A stretch of DNA of 57,552 nt, taken from positions 1 to 57,552 of the forward strand of contig URFH01000014.1 in NCBI GenBank assembly GCA_900547155.1. The letters are read 5' to 3'. The position numbers and the translations under genes are program-made. Every line of letters begins with the position of its first letter. Position 1 is the first letter of the stretch. Shown here piece after piece: positions 37,940-46,267 of this stretch. The notes under the pieces were generated by a model. That model saw only the letters and a list, made by a program, of their open reading frames with translations. It searched no databases and was not told where the DNA came from. Source of the stretch: an uncultured bacterium. GTDB lineage: Bacteria; Cyanobacteriota; Vampirovibrionia; Gastranaerophilales; Gastranaerophilaceae.

Positions 37940-38512
37940 TTAGTTACATCCTGTTTCACAGTCATCCGCGCAATTGCAGTCACACCAGCCGGTTTTCTTT
38001 TCTTTGTGTTCTTTTTTCATTTTTTTGCAGATTTTTTTGTAATCCTTTTTCTGACAATCGTTCAAAATGCACATAAAAGCGTCTTTGTGGGCTCTTTCTT
38101 TGGCTTTGATTTGTTTTTTCAAATCACGCACTTTTTCTTTCTGGCATTTGATGTCACTTTTGCAGGCGTTGTTGCATTCCATTTGTTCAAGTTTGCATTT
38201 TTCCTGACAGTGGCAAATTTTTAACGGGTAAATTTCGTCAAAGAATTTTTCATCAATGCAGGTTGCCTGCTTAATCTGGCTTTCGACGAGGCAAATTTCT
38301 TTGTAAATGCAGCAGCGTCTTTCCATGAACGCTTTTTTGGCTTCGCACGGGTCATTGTCAGTGCACTGGCATGGCGTCGGGCAGTTTTGGGCGCAGGGTG
38401 CATTTGCAGGACAGCCACAGCCTACCGGAACCATATTTTCTGCCGGTGCGGCAAAAACGGCGCTGCTTGCACAAATTAATGCACCGAGAATTGCGATTGC
38501 GATTTTCTTCAT
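37940..38512 (-). CDS. Exported Cys-rich protein
   Basis: The 190-residue protein has a signal peptide (MKKIAIAILGALICASSAVF) and about 30 Cys, in CGCPANAPCAQNCPTPCQC at the start, several CxxxC and CC pairs in a Lys/Glu-rich helical middle, and CDCNCADDC near the end. The pattern suggests metal binding or a disulfide-bonded envelope protein. No family is recognised. I use the inner ATG at 38512 because GGAGAG precedes it and the signal peptide begins there. Its own terminator makes it monocistronic. Confidence 0.75.
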   Translation of the reverse strand: MKKIAIAILGALICASSAVFAAPAENMVPVGCGCPANAPCAQNCPTPCQCTDNDPCEAKKAFMERRCCIYKEICLVESQIKQATCIDEKFFDEIYPLKICHCQEKCKLEQMECNNACKSDIKCQKEKVRDLKKQIKAKERAHKDAFMCILNDCQKKDYKKICKKMKKEHKEKKTGWCDCNCADDCETGCN

Positions 38513-38631
38513 TTTGAACTCTCCTTTTTTCATTCTTTGAATATTTTAGGGATTTAAAGGTTTTCATGAAACCACAACCGGATAGTCTGACGGGGCTATT
38601 TTAGATTTTTGCGCAGGCGACGGTTAAGCTG

Positions 38632-38830
38632 GATTTTCCCTCCCCAGCTCGGGGAGGGTGCCCGCAGGGCGGGTGGGGAGCGACAAAGGCTGATTATTAT
38701 TTTTAATCGTCCCTCCCCCATTTTTCTAATGTTTGCAAAACTCACATTGAAAAATTGCCCTCTCCCGCCGAAAGAGGGTTGGGAAGAGGGGGTAACCGCC
38801 TGCGGCCGTAAAAAGTGAAACATTCCCACC
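38632..38830. repeat. Family B mosaic, copy 8
   Basis: It contains CCCTCCCCAGCTCGGGGAGG (about 38638-38657), a CCCGCAGGGCGGG hairpin, and the TTTTTCTAATGTTTGC unit (about 38720-38735) shared with the window start and 46290. It fills the gap upstream of the Cys-rich gene; no gene is seen. Confidence 0.7.
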
Positions 38831-38839
38831 CTGCTTAAT

Positions 38840-39118
38840 TTAAGACAAATCTATAAATTCAGGATTGGTTTTTTTAATTAAATTGATTTTCCAATCTCTA
38901 TGCCAGCGTTTTAACTGTTTTTCACGTTTTATAGCGTCTTCAATGGATTCTGTTGTTTCAACATAGACAAGTTTGTTAAGATTGTAGTTGTTTGAGAACC
39001 CATCGAGCAGTTTATTTTTATGCTCGTACATACGTCTGTTTATATCATTCGTGACGCCGATGTAAAACGTGGTTTCGTTGTAATTTGTAAGGATATAGAC
39101 GTATTATTGTTTGTTCAT
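38840..39118 (-). pseudogene. GIY-YIG endonuclease-like gene with a stop at codon 5
   Basis: Reading from the ATG at 39118 gives Met-Asn-Lys-Gln, a TAA (39106-39104), then in the same frame YVYILTNYNETTFYIGVTND, which is the GIY-YIG (here YVY-YIG) start of small UPF0213-like endonucleases. The frame continues open to a normal C-terminus (EKQLKRWHRDWKINLI...NPEF). One base change (for example TAT to TAA) would explain the break. The next in-frame ATG at 39031 would drop the catalytic motif. It could be a true pseudogene or a base error. Confidence 0.75.
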
Positions 39119-39144
39119 TTTGTGATTATACACCACATTGGTTA

Positions 39145-39204
39145 GCTGCTGAAACAAGTTCAGCATGACAAAATAAAATGTCACCCTGAACTTGTTTCAG
39201 GGTC
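39145..39204. repeat. Two adjacent family E palindromes
   Basis: GCTGAAACAAGTTCAGC (about 39148-39164) and CCCTGAACTTGTTTCAGGG (about 39183-39201) are each self-complementary and lie between the broken GIY-YIG gene and the acetyl-CoA synthetase. Confidence 0.65.
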
Positions 39205-39241
39205 TATCCGGTTGTGTCTGTAATCATGAATCTCCGCAAAC

Positions 39242-39273
39242 AAAAAAAGAGGCCTGAATTTCAGACCTCTTTT
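39242..39273 (-). terminator. Terminator of the acetyl-CoA synthetase gene
   Basis: AAAAGAGGTCTGA and TCAGGCCTCTTTT (minus strand) form a 13-bp stem with one G-T and a short loop, followed by a T run, 27 bases after the stop. Confidence 0.8.
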
Positions 39274-39299
39274 CTAATTTTCCGTCAAATTTCAACGAA

Positions 39300-41465
39300 C
39301 TATTTACCGCAAGAGCAGCATTCAGAGCCGCAGCCGAAGTATTCTTTAACTTCGTCAACGCGAACTTTGATACGTCCGTCAACCGCAATGCCTTCACCTG
39401 TTTTTTCAGAGATGAGAAGCGGGTTGATGTCGAGTTCGTCGATAAATTTGAAATCGTTGACCATCTGTGACAATCTCAGAAGAGTTTCTTGAATTTGTGC
39501 GATGTCAGCGGGTTTTGTGCCTCTTGCGCCTTTCAAAAGCTCGTATGCTTTAACTGATTTAATCATTTCATCAGCGTCAACATCTGTCAAAGGAGCGATT
39601 CTGAAAGTTACGTCTTTCATTGTTTCAATGAATACGCCGCCAAGACCGAACATCATCATCGGGCCGTATTGCGGGTCTGTTGCAACGCCGCAAACCATTT
39701 CGCGGTTGCCTTTGACCATTTCCTGAATGATTACGCCCTCAAGACCGTCAATCAAGCCTTTTTCAGTCAATTTTGCAATCAAATCGCGATATTCTTCGCG
39801 GAGTTGTTCTTCTGACTGAATGTTTACTCTTACGCCGCCCACATCGGTTTTGTGAGAAGTTGTTTTTGAAGTCATTTTCATAACAACAGGGTAGCCGATG
39901 GAGTTTCCGAGCTGCGCAACTTCTTCTTCGTTTGTTGCAAGCCCGTATTTGCAAGCTCTTATGCCGTAAGCGTCCAGAACATCGATTGATTCAAGCGTTG
40001 TGAGCTGTGCACGACCTTCAGATACCGCACCTTTGATGATTTTTTCAGCTTTTGCTTTGTCAACGTCATATACAGGGCGTTTTCCTTCGGGTCTTTCCAT
40101 CCATAATCTTTGCTGATTAAGTCTTTGGAGCCCGTCAACAGCTTCTTCTGCGTACATGAAGAACGGCATGTTGACATCCATGTTGGAAAGTTTTGTAAAG
40201 AATTCGCTCTTTGTCATGAATACGCCGATAAGCGGTTTTTCAGGGTGTTTAGCCTTAATTTCCATCATTGCCTGCGCAACGTCAATGTCTTTCAATCCGA
40301 GGAACGGAAGATAGATTGCAACAATCATATCAACGTTTTCATCAGCCATAACGGTTTCGATTGTTTGTTTGTAGTGTTCGATAGGTGCAGACGCAATCAT
40401 ATCGATAGGGTTTTTAACGCTTGCAGCTGCGGGCAGGAAGCTTCTGAGTTTTTCTTTTGTTTCGTCAGAAATTTTAGCCATTTGCATGCCGTATTCGCAA
40501 ACAGCGTCGGTCGCCATGATACCGGGGCCGCCGGAGTTTGTGATAATTGCTACTCTATCGCCTTTCGGGATAGCAGATGTAGCGAAAACTTTAGCTGTTG
40601 CAAAGAGGTTTTTCAAAGAATATTCTCTGATTACGCCTGATTGCATTAAAAGGGCGTTGGCTGCTTTGTCAGCACCTGCAAGTGAGCCTGTGTGTGAGGA
40701 GGCTGCTGACGCACCTGCTGCGGAACGGCCTGCTTTCAGCGCAAGAATCGGTTTTTTCTTTGTGATTCTTGAAGCTAATTTTCTAAAGTTTGCAGGGTTC
40801 TGGATGGATTCCATGTAAAGCAGGATTTGTTCAACATCATCTTCGTTTTCCCAGTATTCCATAGCGGTTTCGGCGTTGATGTCAGCCTGGTTTCCGATAG
40901 AAATGAACTGTGCAAAACCGAGGTTAAGGTCTTTCAAAATGTTCAAAATACCGCCGCCCAGAGCGCCTGATTGTGAAACAAAACCGATATTTCCGCGTTC
41001 GGGAAGTGATTCAGCAAAGCAGCCGTCCATTCTGATGTCGGGAGCTGTGTTTACAACGCCTAAGCAGTTCGGGCCTACGCATCTCATGCCGTATTCTTTG
41101 AGTTTTGCAACGAGTTCTTTTTCAGCGGCAGCGCCTTCTGCGCCGGATTCTTTGAAACCTGCGGAAATAATGCAGATTCCTTTAATGCCTTTTTCGTGGC
41201 AGTCGTCGATTGCTTGAAGAACGAATTTTTGAGCAATAACGATGATTGCCAGATCAACGTTTCCGGGGATTTCTTTTACGTTTGTATAAGCTTTGAAACC
41301 TTCGATTTCGCCGCCTTTAGGGTTTACAGGGTAAATATCGCCTGTGAACTTGTATTCTTTTAATCTTTTCATGATGTCAGAACCGATGGTATGGTCCTTT
41401 GTTGACGCACCTACGACCGCAATGGCTTTCGGGCGCATGATTTTGTCCAATTGTTCTTTTAGCAT
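39300..41465 (-). CDS. ADP-forming acetate-CoA ligase (fused alpha and beta)
   Basis: This 721-residue enzyme converts acetyl-CoA (or another acyl-CoA), ADP and phosphate to the acid, CoA and ATP, a fermentative ATP-yielding step. The N-terminal CoA-binding domain has AVVGASTKDHTIGSD. Two succinyl-CoA-synthetase-like domains follow, with SHTGSLAG carrying the likely phosphohistidine (about 258). The C-terminal ATP-grasp domain spans about 490-700 (GYPVVMKMTSKTTSHKTDVG, FGLGGVF). The last 20 residues include a Cys cluster (CGSECCSC) I do not know from the family. AAAGGTG precedes the ATG and TATAAT is at 41488-41483. Confidence 0.92.
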   Translation of the reverse strand: MLKEQLDKIMRPKAIAVVGASTKDHTIGSDIMKRLKEYKFTGDIYPVNPKGGEIEGFKAYTNVKEIPGNVDLAIIVIAQKFVLQAIDDCHEKGIKGICIISAGFKESGAEGAAAEKELVAKLKEYGMRCVGPNCLGVVNTAPDIRMDGCFAESLPERGNIGFVSQSGALGGGILNILKDLNLGFAQFISIGNQADINAETAMEYWENEDDVEQILLYMESIQNPANFRKLASRITKKKPILALKAGRSAAGASAASSHTGSLAGADKAANALLMQSGVIREYSLKNLFATAKVFATSAIPKGDRVAIITNSGGPGIMATDAVCEYGMQMAKISDETKEKLRSFLPAAASVKNPIDMIASAPIEHYKQTIETVMADENVDMIVAIYLPFLGLKDIDVAQAMMEIKAKHPEKPLIGVFMTKSEFFTKLSNMDVNMPFFMYAEEAVDGLQRLNQQRLWMERPEGKRPVYDVDKAKAEKIIKGAVSEGRAQLTTLESIDVLDAYGIRACKYGLATNEEEVAQLGNSIGYPVVMKMTSKTTSHKTDVGGVRVNIQSEEQLREEYRDLIAKLTEKGLIDGLEGVIIQEMVKGNREMVCGVATDPQYGPMMMFGLGGVFIETMKDVTFRIAPLTDVDADEMIKSVKAYELLKGARGTKPADIAQIQETLLRLSQMVNDFKFIDELDINPLLISEKTGEGIAVDGRIKVRVDEVKEYFGCGSECCSCGK

Positions 41466-41549
41466 TTTTTCACCTTTCTTAAATTATAAAAATTCACGAT
41501 ATGCGCAAATTAGTCACGATTTCTACTAAAACCATCACTAATTATTATC

Positions 41550-41570
41550 GTACGAAAAAAATTTTTGTAC
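41550..41570. promoter_or_regulatory. Palindrome upstream of the acetyl-CoA synthetase gene
   Basis: A 21-base near-perfect palindrome begins GTACGAAAAA and ends TTTTTGTAC. It lies about 60 bases upstream of the predicted -10 and could be an operator or a cold-spot hairpin. Confidence 0.3.
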
Positions 41571-41617
41571 AAATTTATAAAAAGATTGCTTCAAAAGTGC
41601 AATTTCTACTTTCTCGC

Positions 41618-42000
41618 CCCTACTTATTTACCTTAATTATACTCCCTCCCCAGACGGGGGGAGGGCTGGGGAGAGGGGGCAACCGCTTGCGGCCGCAAAA
41701 ACTGAATAATTTTTCCTAAAAATCATGATTTCGGGGCTTTTTATGTAAATAACCACAGTTTAGTTTTCCGCTTTATGCCGGTGGGAACCGCGTTGCTATT
41801 CCCACCCTACGACTCTGAATTATTCCCCTCTCCGATGGGAGAGGGTGCCCGCAGGGCGGGTGAGGGCTTACCCGTAGGGAAAATCCAGGTAGGGCCGGGG
41901 TGGGGAGCGATTTTTGTAATTGCCGGGTTTTTTACGTGAACAACCGCAGTTTAGCGTCCCGCTTTATGCCGGTGGGACCGCTTTGCTATTCCCACCCTAC
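41618..42000. repeat. Family B mosaic, copy 9
   Basis: It includes CTCCCTCCCCAGACGGGGGG (about 41642), two copies of CCGGTGGGA...TTCCCACCCTACGACT (about 41778-41813 and 41969-42003) and CCCTCTCCGATGGGAGAGGG (about 41826-41845). With the promoter region it fills the 543 bases before the TPR gene; no gene is seen. Confidence 0.75.
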
Positions 42001-42008
42001 GACTACGC

Positions 42009-43418
42009 CTAGCATTCAGCCAGAGCCGCGATTTTTTCGGCTTTTGCAAACAACGAATCAGCTTTTGAAGTATTGCCGAGTTTTATCATTACAAAAGCGG
42101 CTTTTTCGTAATTTTTTGCGACTTTTGCGGGTGATTGTGCCTGTTCGTAGAATCTTGCCGATTCCTTGTAATCATTGAGCGCGCTGACGTTTTCTTCAAG
42201 CATTTTCAGCGTGTCGCCTGATTTTGAGTAGATTGCTCCGAGGGTTTTGTTGTCTTTTGTTTCGGCCGCAATGTTTTTTGCCACGCTCATGTAGGTTATG
42301 GCGTTGTTTTTGTCGTATCTTTCGGCGTACATTTGCGCAATGTCCGTGAGCGCCTTTGATTGGGCGTTGAAGTTCTCGGTTTCGCCCGCACAGGAGATTG
42401 CAGCGTAATAATGGTTCATTGCGGGCTCAAAATAAACCGCGTCGTTATAAATTTGCGCCATGGAATAATACGCACGGGCTTTTAAGTTGTTATCGGCTGT
42501 GTTTTCAAGGGTTTGATTGTAATATTTAAGCGCTTCTTCGAGGTTGTCGGCTTTGTCATAAATCTGTCCGATTTCATAGCAAACCATGCTGGCTGCCTGA
42601 CGGTCGTTAAGGTCGTTTGCCTGAGAAAGCGCCACGCCGAACGCCGCAAGCGCCTTTTCAGAATCGTTTATGGCAGCATATTTTTTGCCCTGAATAAAGG
42701 ATTTTTTCAATTCGGGGTCTTGAGGGATGTAAACTTTTGATTCTTTAATCGGAGATGTTGCAGCAGCGCTGTTTTCCAAAGCTGCGGGAGCGGTTTCGGT
42801 TTGTGCGGGGGTAGTTTGCGGGGGTTCGGCTTTTGTTTGTTCAGCTTTGTTTTTTTCCGCAATAGCAAGGGCTTTTGAGTTGTCTTTTCCGGGAAGTTTT
42901 ACCAGAAAATCGGGATTAATGCTGTTCGGGTCTGATTTGTAGTCAACCTGCTGCAAAAATAACGCGTCAATCCAGTTGTTTACGACATTTGATTCTTTAT
43001 TGAGCGTTTTTGAGATGAAATCGTCGAGGATTGTTGAGGCGTTTTTCAGGTTTGTTTGGATAATTTTTTTGTTCGGTGAGCCCTCGAGTGATTCTTTTTC
43101 GGCAAGGGAAAGGTAGCTTTCAACCTTTTCGAGGACATCATCGGGCGTGCCTATTGCTTTTTCGGTCGCTCTGAAATCGGTGATAATTTGCGCAATATTC
43201 ACCTTATTTTTTGAATAATCTATCTGAGATTTTTGGCCGTTGGGGTACTCCTGGCGTTTGTAAGTATCTTTATTTTCTTTGCTCGACTGATAAATATCAC
43301 GATTTTCCCTGTGCAGAGCAGCATTTTGGGAGGTTTCCTCGCCTGAGGCGCCAACCTGCTTTTTGTTCTGCTGAGGAACGTATGGTTTGATATTTACCGG
43401 ATAAATCGAGTTATACAT
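42009..43418 (-). CDS. Cytoplasmic TPR-repeat protein
   Basis: The 469-residue protein has a long low-complexity first half (Gln/Asn/Lys-rich, then Ala/Thr/Glu/Pro-rich around 195-225). The second half is a chain of tetratricopeptide repeats: KKYAAINDSEKALAAFGVAL near 245, EEALKYYNQTLENTADN near 295, PAMNHYYAAISCAGE, and on to the C-terminus. There is no signal peptide. The ATG at 43418 follows GAGGAAG; a TTG one codon upstream is the alternative. Its role is unknown; repeats of this spacing usually bind proteins. Confidence 0.8.
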   Translation of the reverse strand: MYNSIYPVNIKPYVPQQNKKQVGASGEETSQNAALHRENRDIYQSSKENKDTYKRQEYPNGQKSQIDYSKNKVNIAQIITDFRATEKAIGTPDDVLEKVESYLSLAEKESLEGSPNKKIIQTNLKNASTILDDFISKTLNKESNVVNNWIDALFLQQVDYKSDPNSINPDFLVKLPGKDNSKALAIAEKNKAEQTKAEPPQTTPAQTETAPAALENSAAATSPIKESKVYIPQDPELKKSFIQGKKYAAINDSEKALAAFGVALSQANDLNDRQAASMVCYEIGQIYDKADNLEEALKYYNQTLENTADNNLKARAYYSMAQIYNDAVYFEPAMNHYYAAISCAGETENFNAQSKALTDIAQMYAERYDKNNAITYMSVAKNIAAETKDNKTLGAIYSKSGDTLKMLEENVSALNDYKESARFYEQAQSPAKVAKNYEKAAFVMIKLGNTSKADSLFAKAEKIAALAEC

Positions 43419-43639
43419 CAACTTCCTCTAAGTCTTTTACAATCTGCCCTTAATTTTATTGTCGGTATAATTTCATGGTTTTTGAATTTTCACACCTAAA
43501 ATCATACTTTTGTATTAGACTTGTCTGCTTTCAGAGTTATTTTAATGATTTTTCCCCTAAAGTCATGTTTCCATGCCTTATTTTTACTTAAATAAAATGT
43601 TAAAAATTCATAACAATGTATGATTTTATAAAACTAAAG

Positions 43640-43732
43640 TATGTGTAGAATAATCCTATACTCCTTAGAAGACGACGATACGCATATCCCTAATCTAACA
43701 GCTACGAACCCCTAAGTCCGTAGCTTTTTTTT
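43640..43732 (+). ncRNA. Candidate small RNA upstream of an orphan terminator
   Basis: A good terminator ends at 43732 on the plus strand, but no plus-strand gene precedes it within 13 kb. A transcript must therefore start between 43422 and 43700. A TATAAT at 43466-43471 and a TAGAAT near 43651 are the possible -10 elements. The only open frame is 24 codons without a ribosome site. A small RNA of about 75-250 bases is inferred; the 5' end is uncertain. Confidence 0.3.
43700..43732 (+). terminator. Orphan Rho-independent terminator
   Basis: AGCTACG (43700-43706) pairs with CGTAGCT (43719-43725) and is followed by eight Ts. Confidence 0.75.
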
Positions 43733-43812
43733 ATATTGGGCGGGAGTCGGGTGCGGTTACGTCACGATTGATGTGTTTGCTTAGGGGCACAGCCCCGTCA
43801 CACGATGGTTGG
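43733..43812. repeat. Family D copy
   Basis: GGGCGGGAGTCGGGTGCG and AGGGGCACAGCCCCGTCACA repeat, in inverse orientation, parts of the 12364-12553 element. It abuts the orphan terminator. Confidence 0.7.
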
Positions 43813-43916
43813 TATTGTAGGGGGGGCAACCAGCATGATATTGGTTGAAACTATTTCCGCAGCGTTTCGCCCCGCAATAACGGAAAGACGAAAATACTCC
43901 GTTAATTCAAAATTTA

Positions 43917-43925
43917 TGCTAAAAT
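43917..43925 (+). promoter_or_regulatory. Extended -10 of the nitroreductase gene
   Basis: TGCTAAAAT is an extended -10 element 26 bases before the ATG; AGGGGAGA serves as ribosome site. Confidence 0.5.
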
Positions 43926-43951
43926 GTCCCTAACAAAACAAGGGGAGATTT

Positions 43952-44602
43952 ATGAAAAATTTAAAACTAAACCTGATTTTAGCGCTAATGAGCATGGTCA
44001 TCGCATGCGGCAGTGCATTTGCGGCACAAAAAACAGCACCGGAGCCGGAATTTATACCGACAATTGATATCCAGCTTCCTGCTCCGCAAACCGAAGGCGG
44101 CATGCCGCTTATGGACGCCTTAAAAAACCGGAAAACAGTCCGGACTTTTACATCACAGGAGCTTGATGAACAAACTCTCTCAAATCTCCTCTGGGCGGCT
44201 AACGGAATCAACCGCGAAGACGGAAAACACACAGCGCCCAGCGCAATGAATCTTCAAGAGGTCGTGATTTACGCGATAATGCCAAAAGGCGTGTATTATT
44301 ATTACCCGAAAGGGCACTTTTTAAAGCGTGTTATGAAAGAAGACCTGCGCCCGCTCGTCGGAAATGCGCCTTTGACGCTGCTTTATGCTGCGAATCTTGC
44401 CCAGCAGACAAAAATTAACGCGGCATGTGATATCGGGTTTATCGGGCAGAATGTTTATCTTTTTGCTGCTGCAAACGGGCTCGCAACTGTATTCAAAGGA
44501 AGCCTTAACACAGCTGCAATCGACCAGAAACTCGAACTGCGCCTCGGGCAGGAGGTTTTGTACGGCCAATCAATAGGTTATCCGTCAAACAAAAGAAAAT
44601 AA
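43952..44602 (+). CDS. Exported SagB/nitroreductase-family protein
   Basis: This 216-residue protein has a signal peptide (cleavage near GSAFA, residue 25) and a nitroreductase-like FMN fold: MDALKNRKTVRTF at the start, LSNLLWAANGINREDGKHTAPSAMN, and DIGFIGQNVYLFAAANGLATV. The family reduces nitro compounds, quinones or flavins, or oxidises azolines. Export is unusual for an FMN enzyme and suggests a periplasmic redox role. AGGGGAGA precedes the ATG. Confidence 0.82.
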   Translation: MKNLKLNLILALMSMVIACGSAFAAQKTAPEPEFIPTIDIQLPAPQTEGGMPLMDALKNRKTVRTFTSQELDEQTLSNLLWAANGINREDGKHTAPSAMNLQEVVIYAIMPKGVYYYYPKGHFLKRVMKEDLRPLVGNAPLTLLYAANLAQQTKINAACDIGFIGQNVYLFAAANGLATVFKGSLNTAAIDQKLELRLGQEVLYGQSIGYPSNKRK

Positions 44603-44624
44603 TCCGTTATAATAGTTTTTCAAA

Positions 44625-44706
44625 GCAAAGGAGAGGATAGTTTTATTTTTTGACCTATTCCAGCGGAGCGAATCGAGGCAAAAAATAAAACTATCCTCTC
44701 CTTTGC
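44625..44706 (+). repeat. Family A palindromic element, copy A4
   Basis: 28-base arms (44625-44652 and 44679-44706) are perfectly complementary. The core is the second subtype, with GACCTATTCCAGCG and GCGAATCGAGGC. It fills the gap between two convergent genes. Confidence 0.92.
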
Positions 44707-44715
44707 GCTAATGTA

Positions 44716-45243
44716 TCAATAATACCTCCTGGAGGCTTTAACATTGCCGTTTTTATCATAACCCGTGTCCCCGACCCAGTGCGTGGTGAGGTTTTTGGAC
44801 TTGTCGAAGATATATTGTTCATATTTTGAGATGTAATATGCACTTCCGATGAGATTTCCGTTGAGGTCATAAGTTGCGACGTTGTGCGGGTATTCAAGCC
44901 TGCTTTTTTTGTCCGTGTAGTCGAGTTTTCCGTCTTTTGTGTAATAAAAAGCCCGATAAGGGTCATTTTTGTAACGTACACCGTAAATCCCCGTTGAAAA
45001 TTTGCACAGCTCCCTGTCTTTGAGGTCAATTTGCCCGTTCAAAATGGCATTCATGTTTTCTTCGTAGTTGGGGTCGATTAAATTTGCGAGGATTAAATCT
45101 TTTGAAACATTTCCCGAAACATTATCAAAAGCTGCCGCGCGTGCGCCGTCAATATCCATTGAAACCCCGCCTTGAAGCACTGTTTCACCGAAACATGCGT
45201 ATTGGAGCGTTAAAAATATCAGAATTGTAAAAATTTTCTTCAT
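44716..45243 (-). CDS. Exported protein with MORN-like C-terminus
   Basis: The 175-residue protein has a signal peptide (MKKIFTILIFLTLQYACFGE). The C-terminal half repeats a Tyr/Asp/Gly/Asn pattern (YYTKDGKLDYTD, TYDLNGNLIGSAYY, YDKNGNVKASRRYY) like MORN or YD-type beta-hairpin repeats. The N-terminal half is unassigned. It is convergent with the nitroreductase across element A4. Confidence 0.65.
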   Translation of the reverse strand: MKKIFTILIFLTLQYACFGETVLQGGVSMDIDGARAAAFDNVSGNVSKDLILANLIDPNYEENMNAILNGQIDLKDRELCKFSTGIYGVRYKNDPYRAFYYTKDGKLDYTDKKSRLEYPHNVATYDLNGNLIGSAYYISKYEQYIFDKSKNLTTHWVGDTGYDKNGNVKASRRYY

Positions 45244-45473
45244 ATTCTGATTATTAATGATGAATTTTTAAAAATCATCATGCTTTTGCCCAAATTTACC
45301 CGTCTAAAAGTGTAGATTTTTAAGAAAAATAGGCTGTTTTTTGTCATATTGTTTTTGGCTATCGGGGTTTTTAAATTTTTTTGCAAAAAAATGGGTCAGG
45401 GGTGAACACTTGGAATAGCCTGATAGGCTGGACAAAAATAATTATGGTGTAACTATTATCTAAAATAATAAGG

Positions 45474-45489
45474 CATGTGACGTCACATG
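45474..45489. promoter_or_regulatory. 16-bp perfect palindrome, candidate operator
   Basis: CATGTGACGTCACATG is fully self-complementary and lies about 37 bases upstream of the predicted -35 of the XRE gene. It is a plausible autoregulatory site. The rest of 45244-45563 is AT-rich and shows no gene. Confidence 0.45.
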
Positions 45490-45525
45490 TCAATAATAAA
45501 TTTTCCATGAAGCAGTTTTACAGCC

Positions 45526-45554
45526 TTAAAATCCGCGCGGGGAGCGGATATAAT
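45526..45554 (+). promoter_or_regulatory. Promoter of the XRE gene, probably leaderless
   Basis: TTAAAA (45526-45531), 17 bases, then a perfect TATAAT (45549-45554). The ATG is at 45564, at or within about 3 bases of the expected transcription start, and no ribosome site is present. Confidence 0.55.
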
Positions 45555-45563
45555 GCCAATATT

Positions 45564-46232
45564 ATGAAAACATTTAAAGAAGCACTTGGTACAAAAATCA
45601 GAGAATATAGAAAAAGCCGCGGGCTTACTCAGGAAAAGCTTGCTGAGATTATTGATGTGAATCAAAGACAGCTTGTGAGGATAGAATCCGGCGAAAATTA
45701 TCCGTCAGCAGAAACTTTTGAAAAAATCTGTCTTGCACTTGAGATTTCTCCTGACGCATTTTTCAAATTTGAATGGCAAATTAAAGAAAAGATTATGAAA
45801 ACCGGCACTTACAATGTTCCTGTGTTGAGCCTTGTTAAAAAGGACGAAAATGTGACGGTGAAAACAGAATCGCCTGCTTTGAAAAAGGAATTCAGCAAAA
45901 AGCGCACTTTCCCGTCAAGCAAATCCGAACTTTCAATGATTGAAACAGCAAGAAAAATCGGTACTCCGATAAAAGTTCAGTATTTTGACGGACGCCAGCG
46001 TGACGGGATTAAAGTTTACAATCCCGATGGCACAATTGAAACGCTTGTTTCTCAAGAGGATATCAAACAGTTCAAGATTTATGACGATGTTTTGGCTAAA
46101 TTGAAGAAAATTTCTGCTGATAAGCAAAAACTTGAGTTTATAAATCTTGCTCTGGAAGCGTTTTCAGATAAAGAAGCCTTGCAGGAATTGATGATTACGG
46201 TCAAAGGCATGCTGCTTCTTCAGGATAAGTAG
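45564..46232 (+). CDS. XRE-family transcriptional regulator
   Basis: The 222-residue protein has an N-terminal helix-turn-helix (about 5-62: LGTKIREYRKSRGLTQEKLA, then QRQLVRIESGENYPSAETF) of the Cro/XRE type. The rest is a Lys/Glu-rich region with a beta patch (IKVQYFDGRQRDGIKVYNPD) and a helical tail; it may bind a ligand or a partner. I use the ATG at 45564, where the domain starts. The longer frame adds 29 residues lying over the promoter. The operator-like palindrome upstream suggests autoregulation. Confidence 0.85.
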   Translation: MKTFKEALGTKIREYRKSRGLTQEKLAEIIDVNQRQLVRIESGENYPSAETFEKICLALEISPDAFFKFEWQIKEKIMKTGTYNVPVLSLVKKDENVTVKTESPALKKEFSKKRTFPSSKSELSMIETARKIGTPIKVQYFDGRQRDGIKVYNPDGTIETLVSQEDIKQFKIYDDVLAKLKKISADKQKLEFINLALEAFSDKEALQELMITVKGMLLLQDK

Positions 46233-46267
46233 GTTTCAGGCGGGCGATTGGGTTTTTTGTGGAATTT

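Noticed and set aside
43648..43715. 24-codon frame starting ATGTGTAGA before the orphan terminator
   Set aside because: No ribosome site, and it runs into the terminator stem; a small RNA is more likely.
44691..45029. 112-codon minus-strand frame rich in Thr and Ser
   Set aside because: It is an out-of-frame shadow of the exported gene at 44716-45243, which has a signal peptide.
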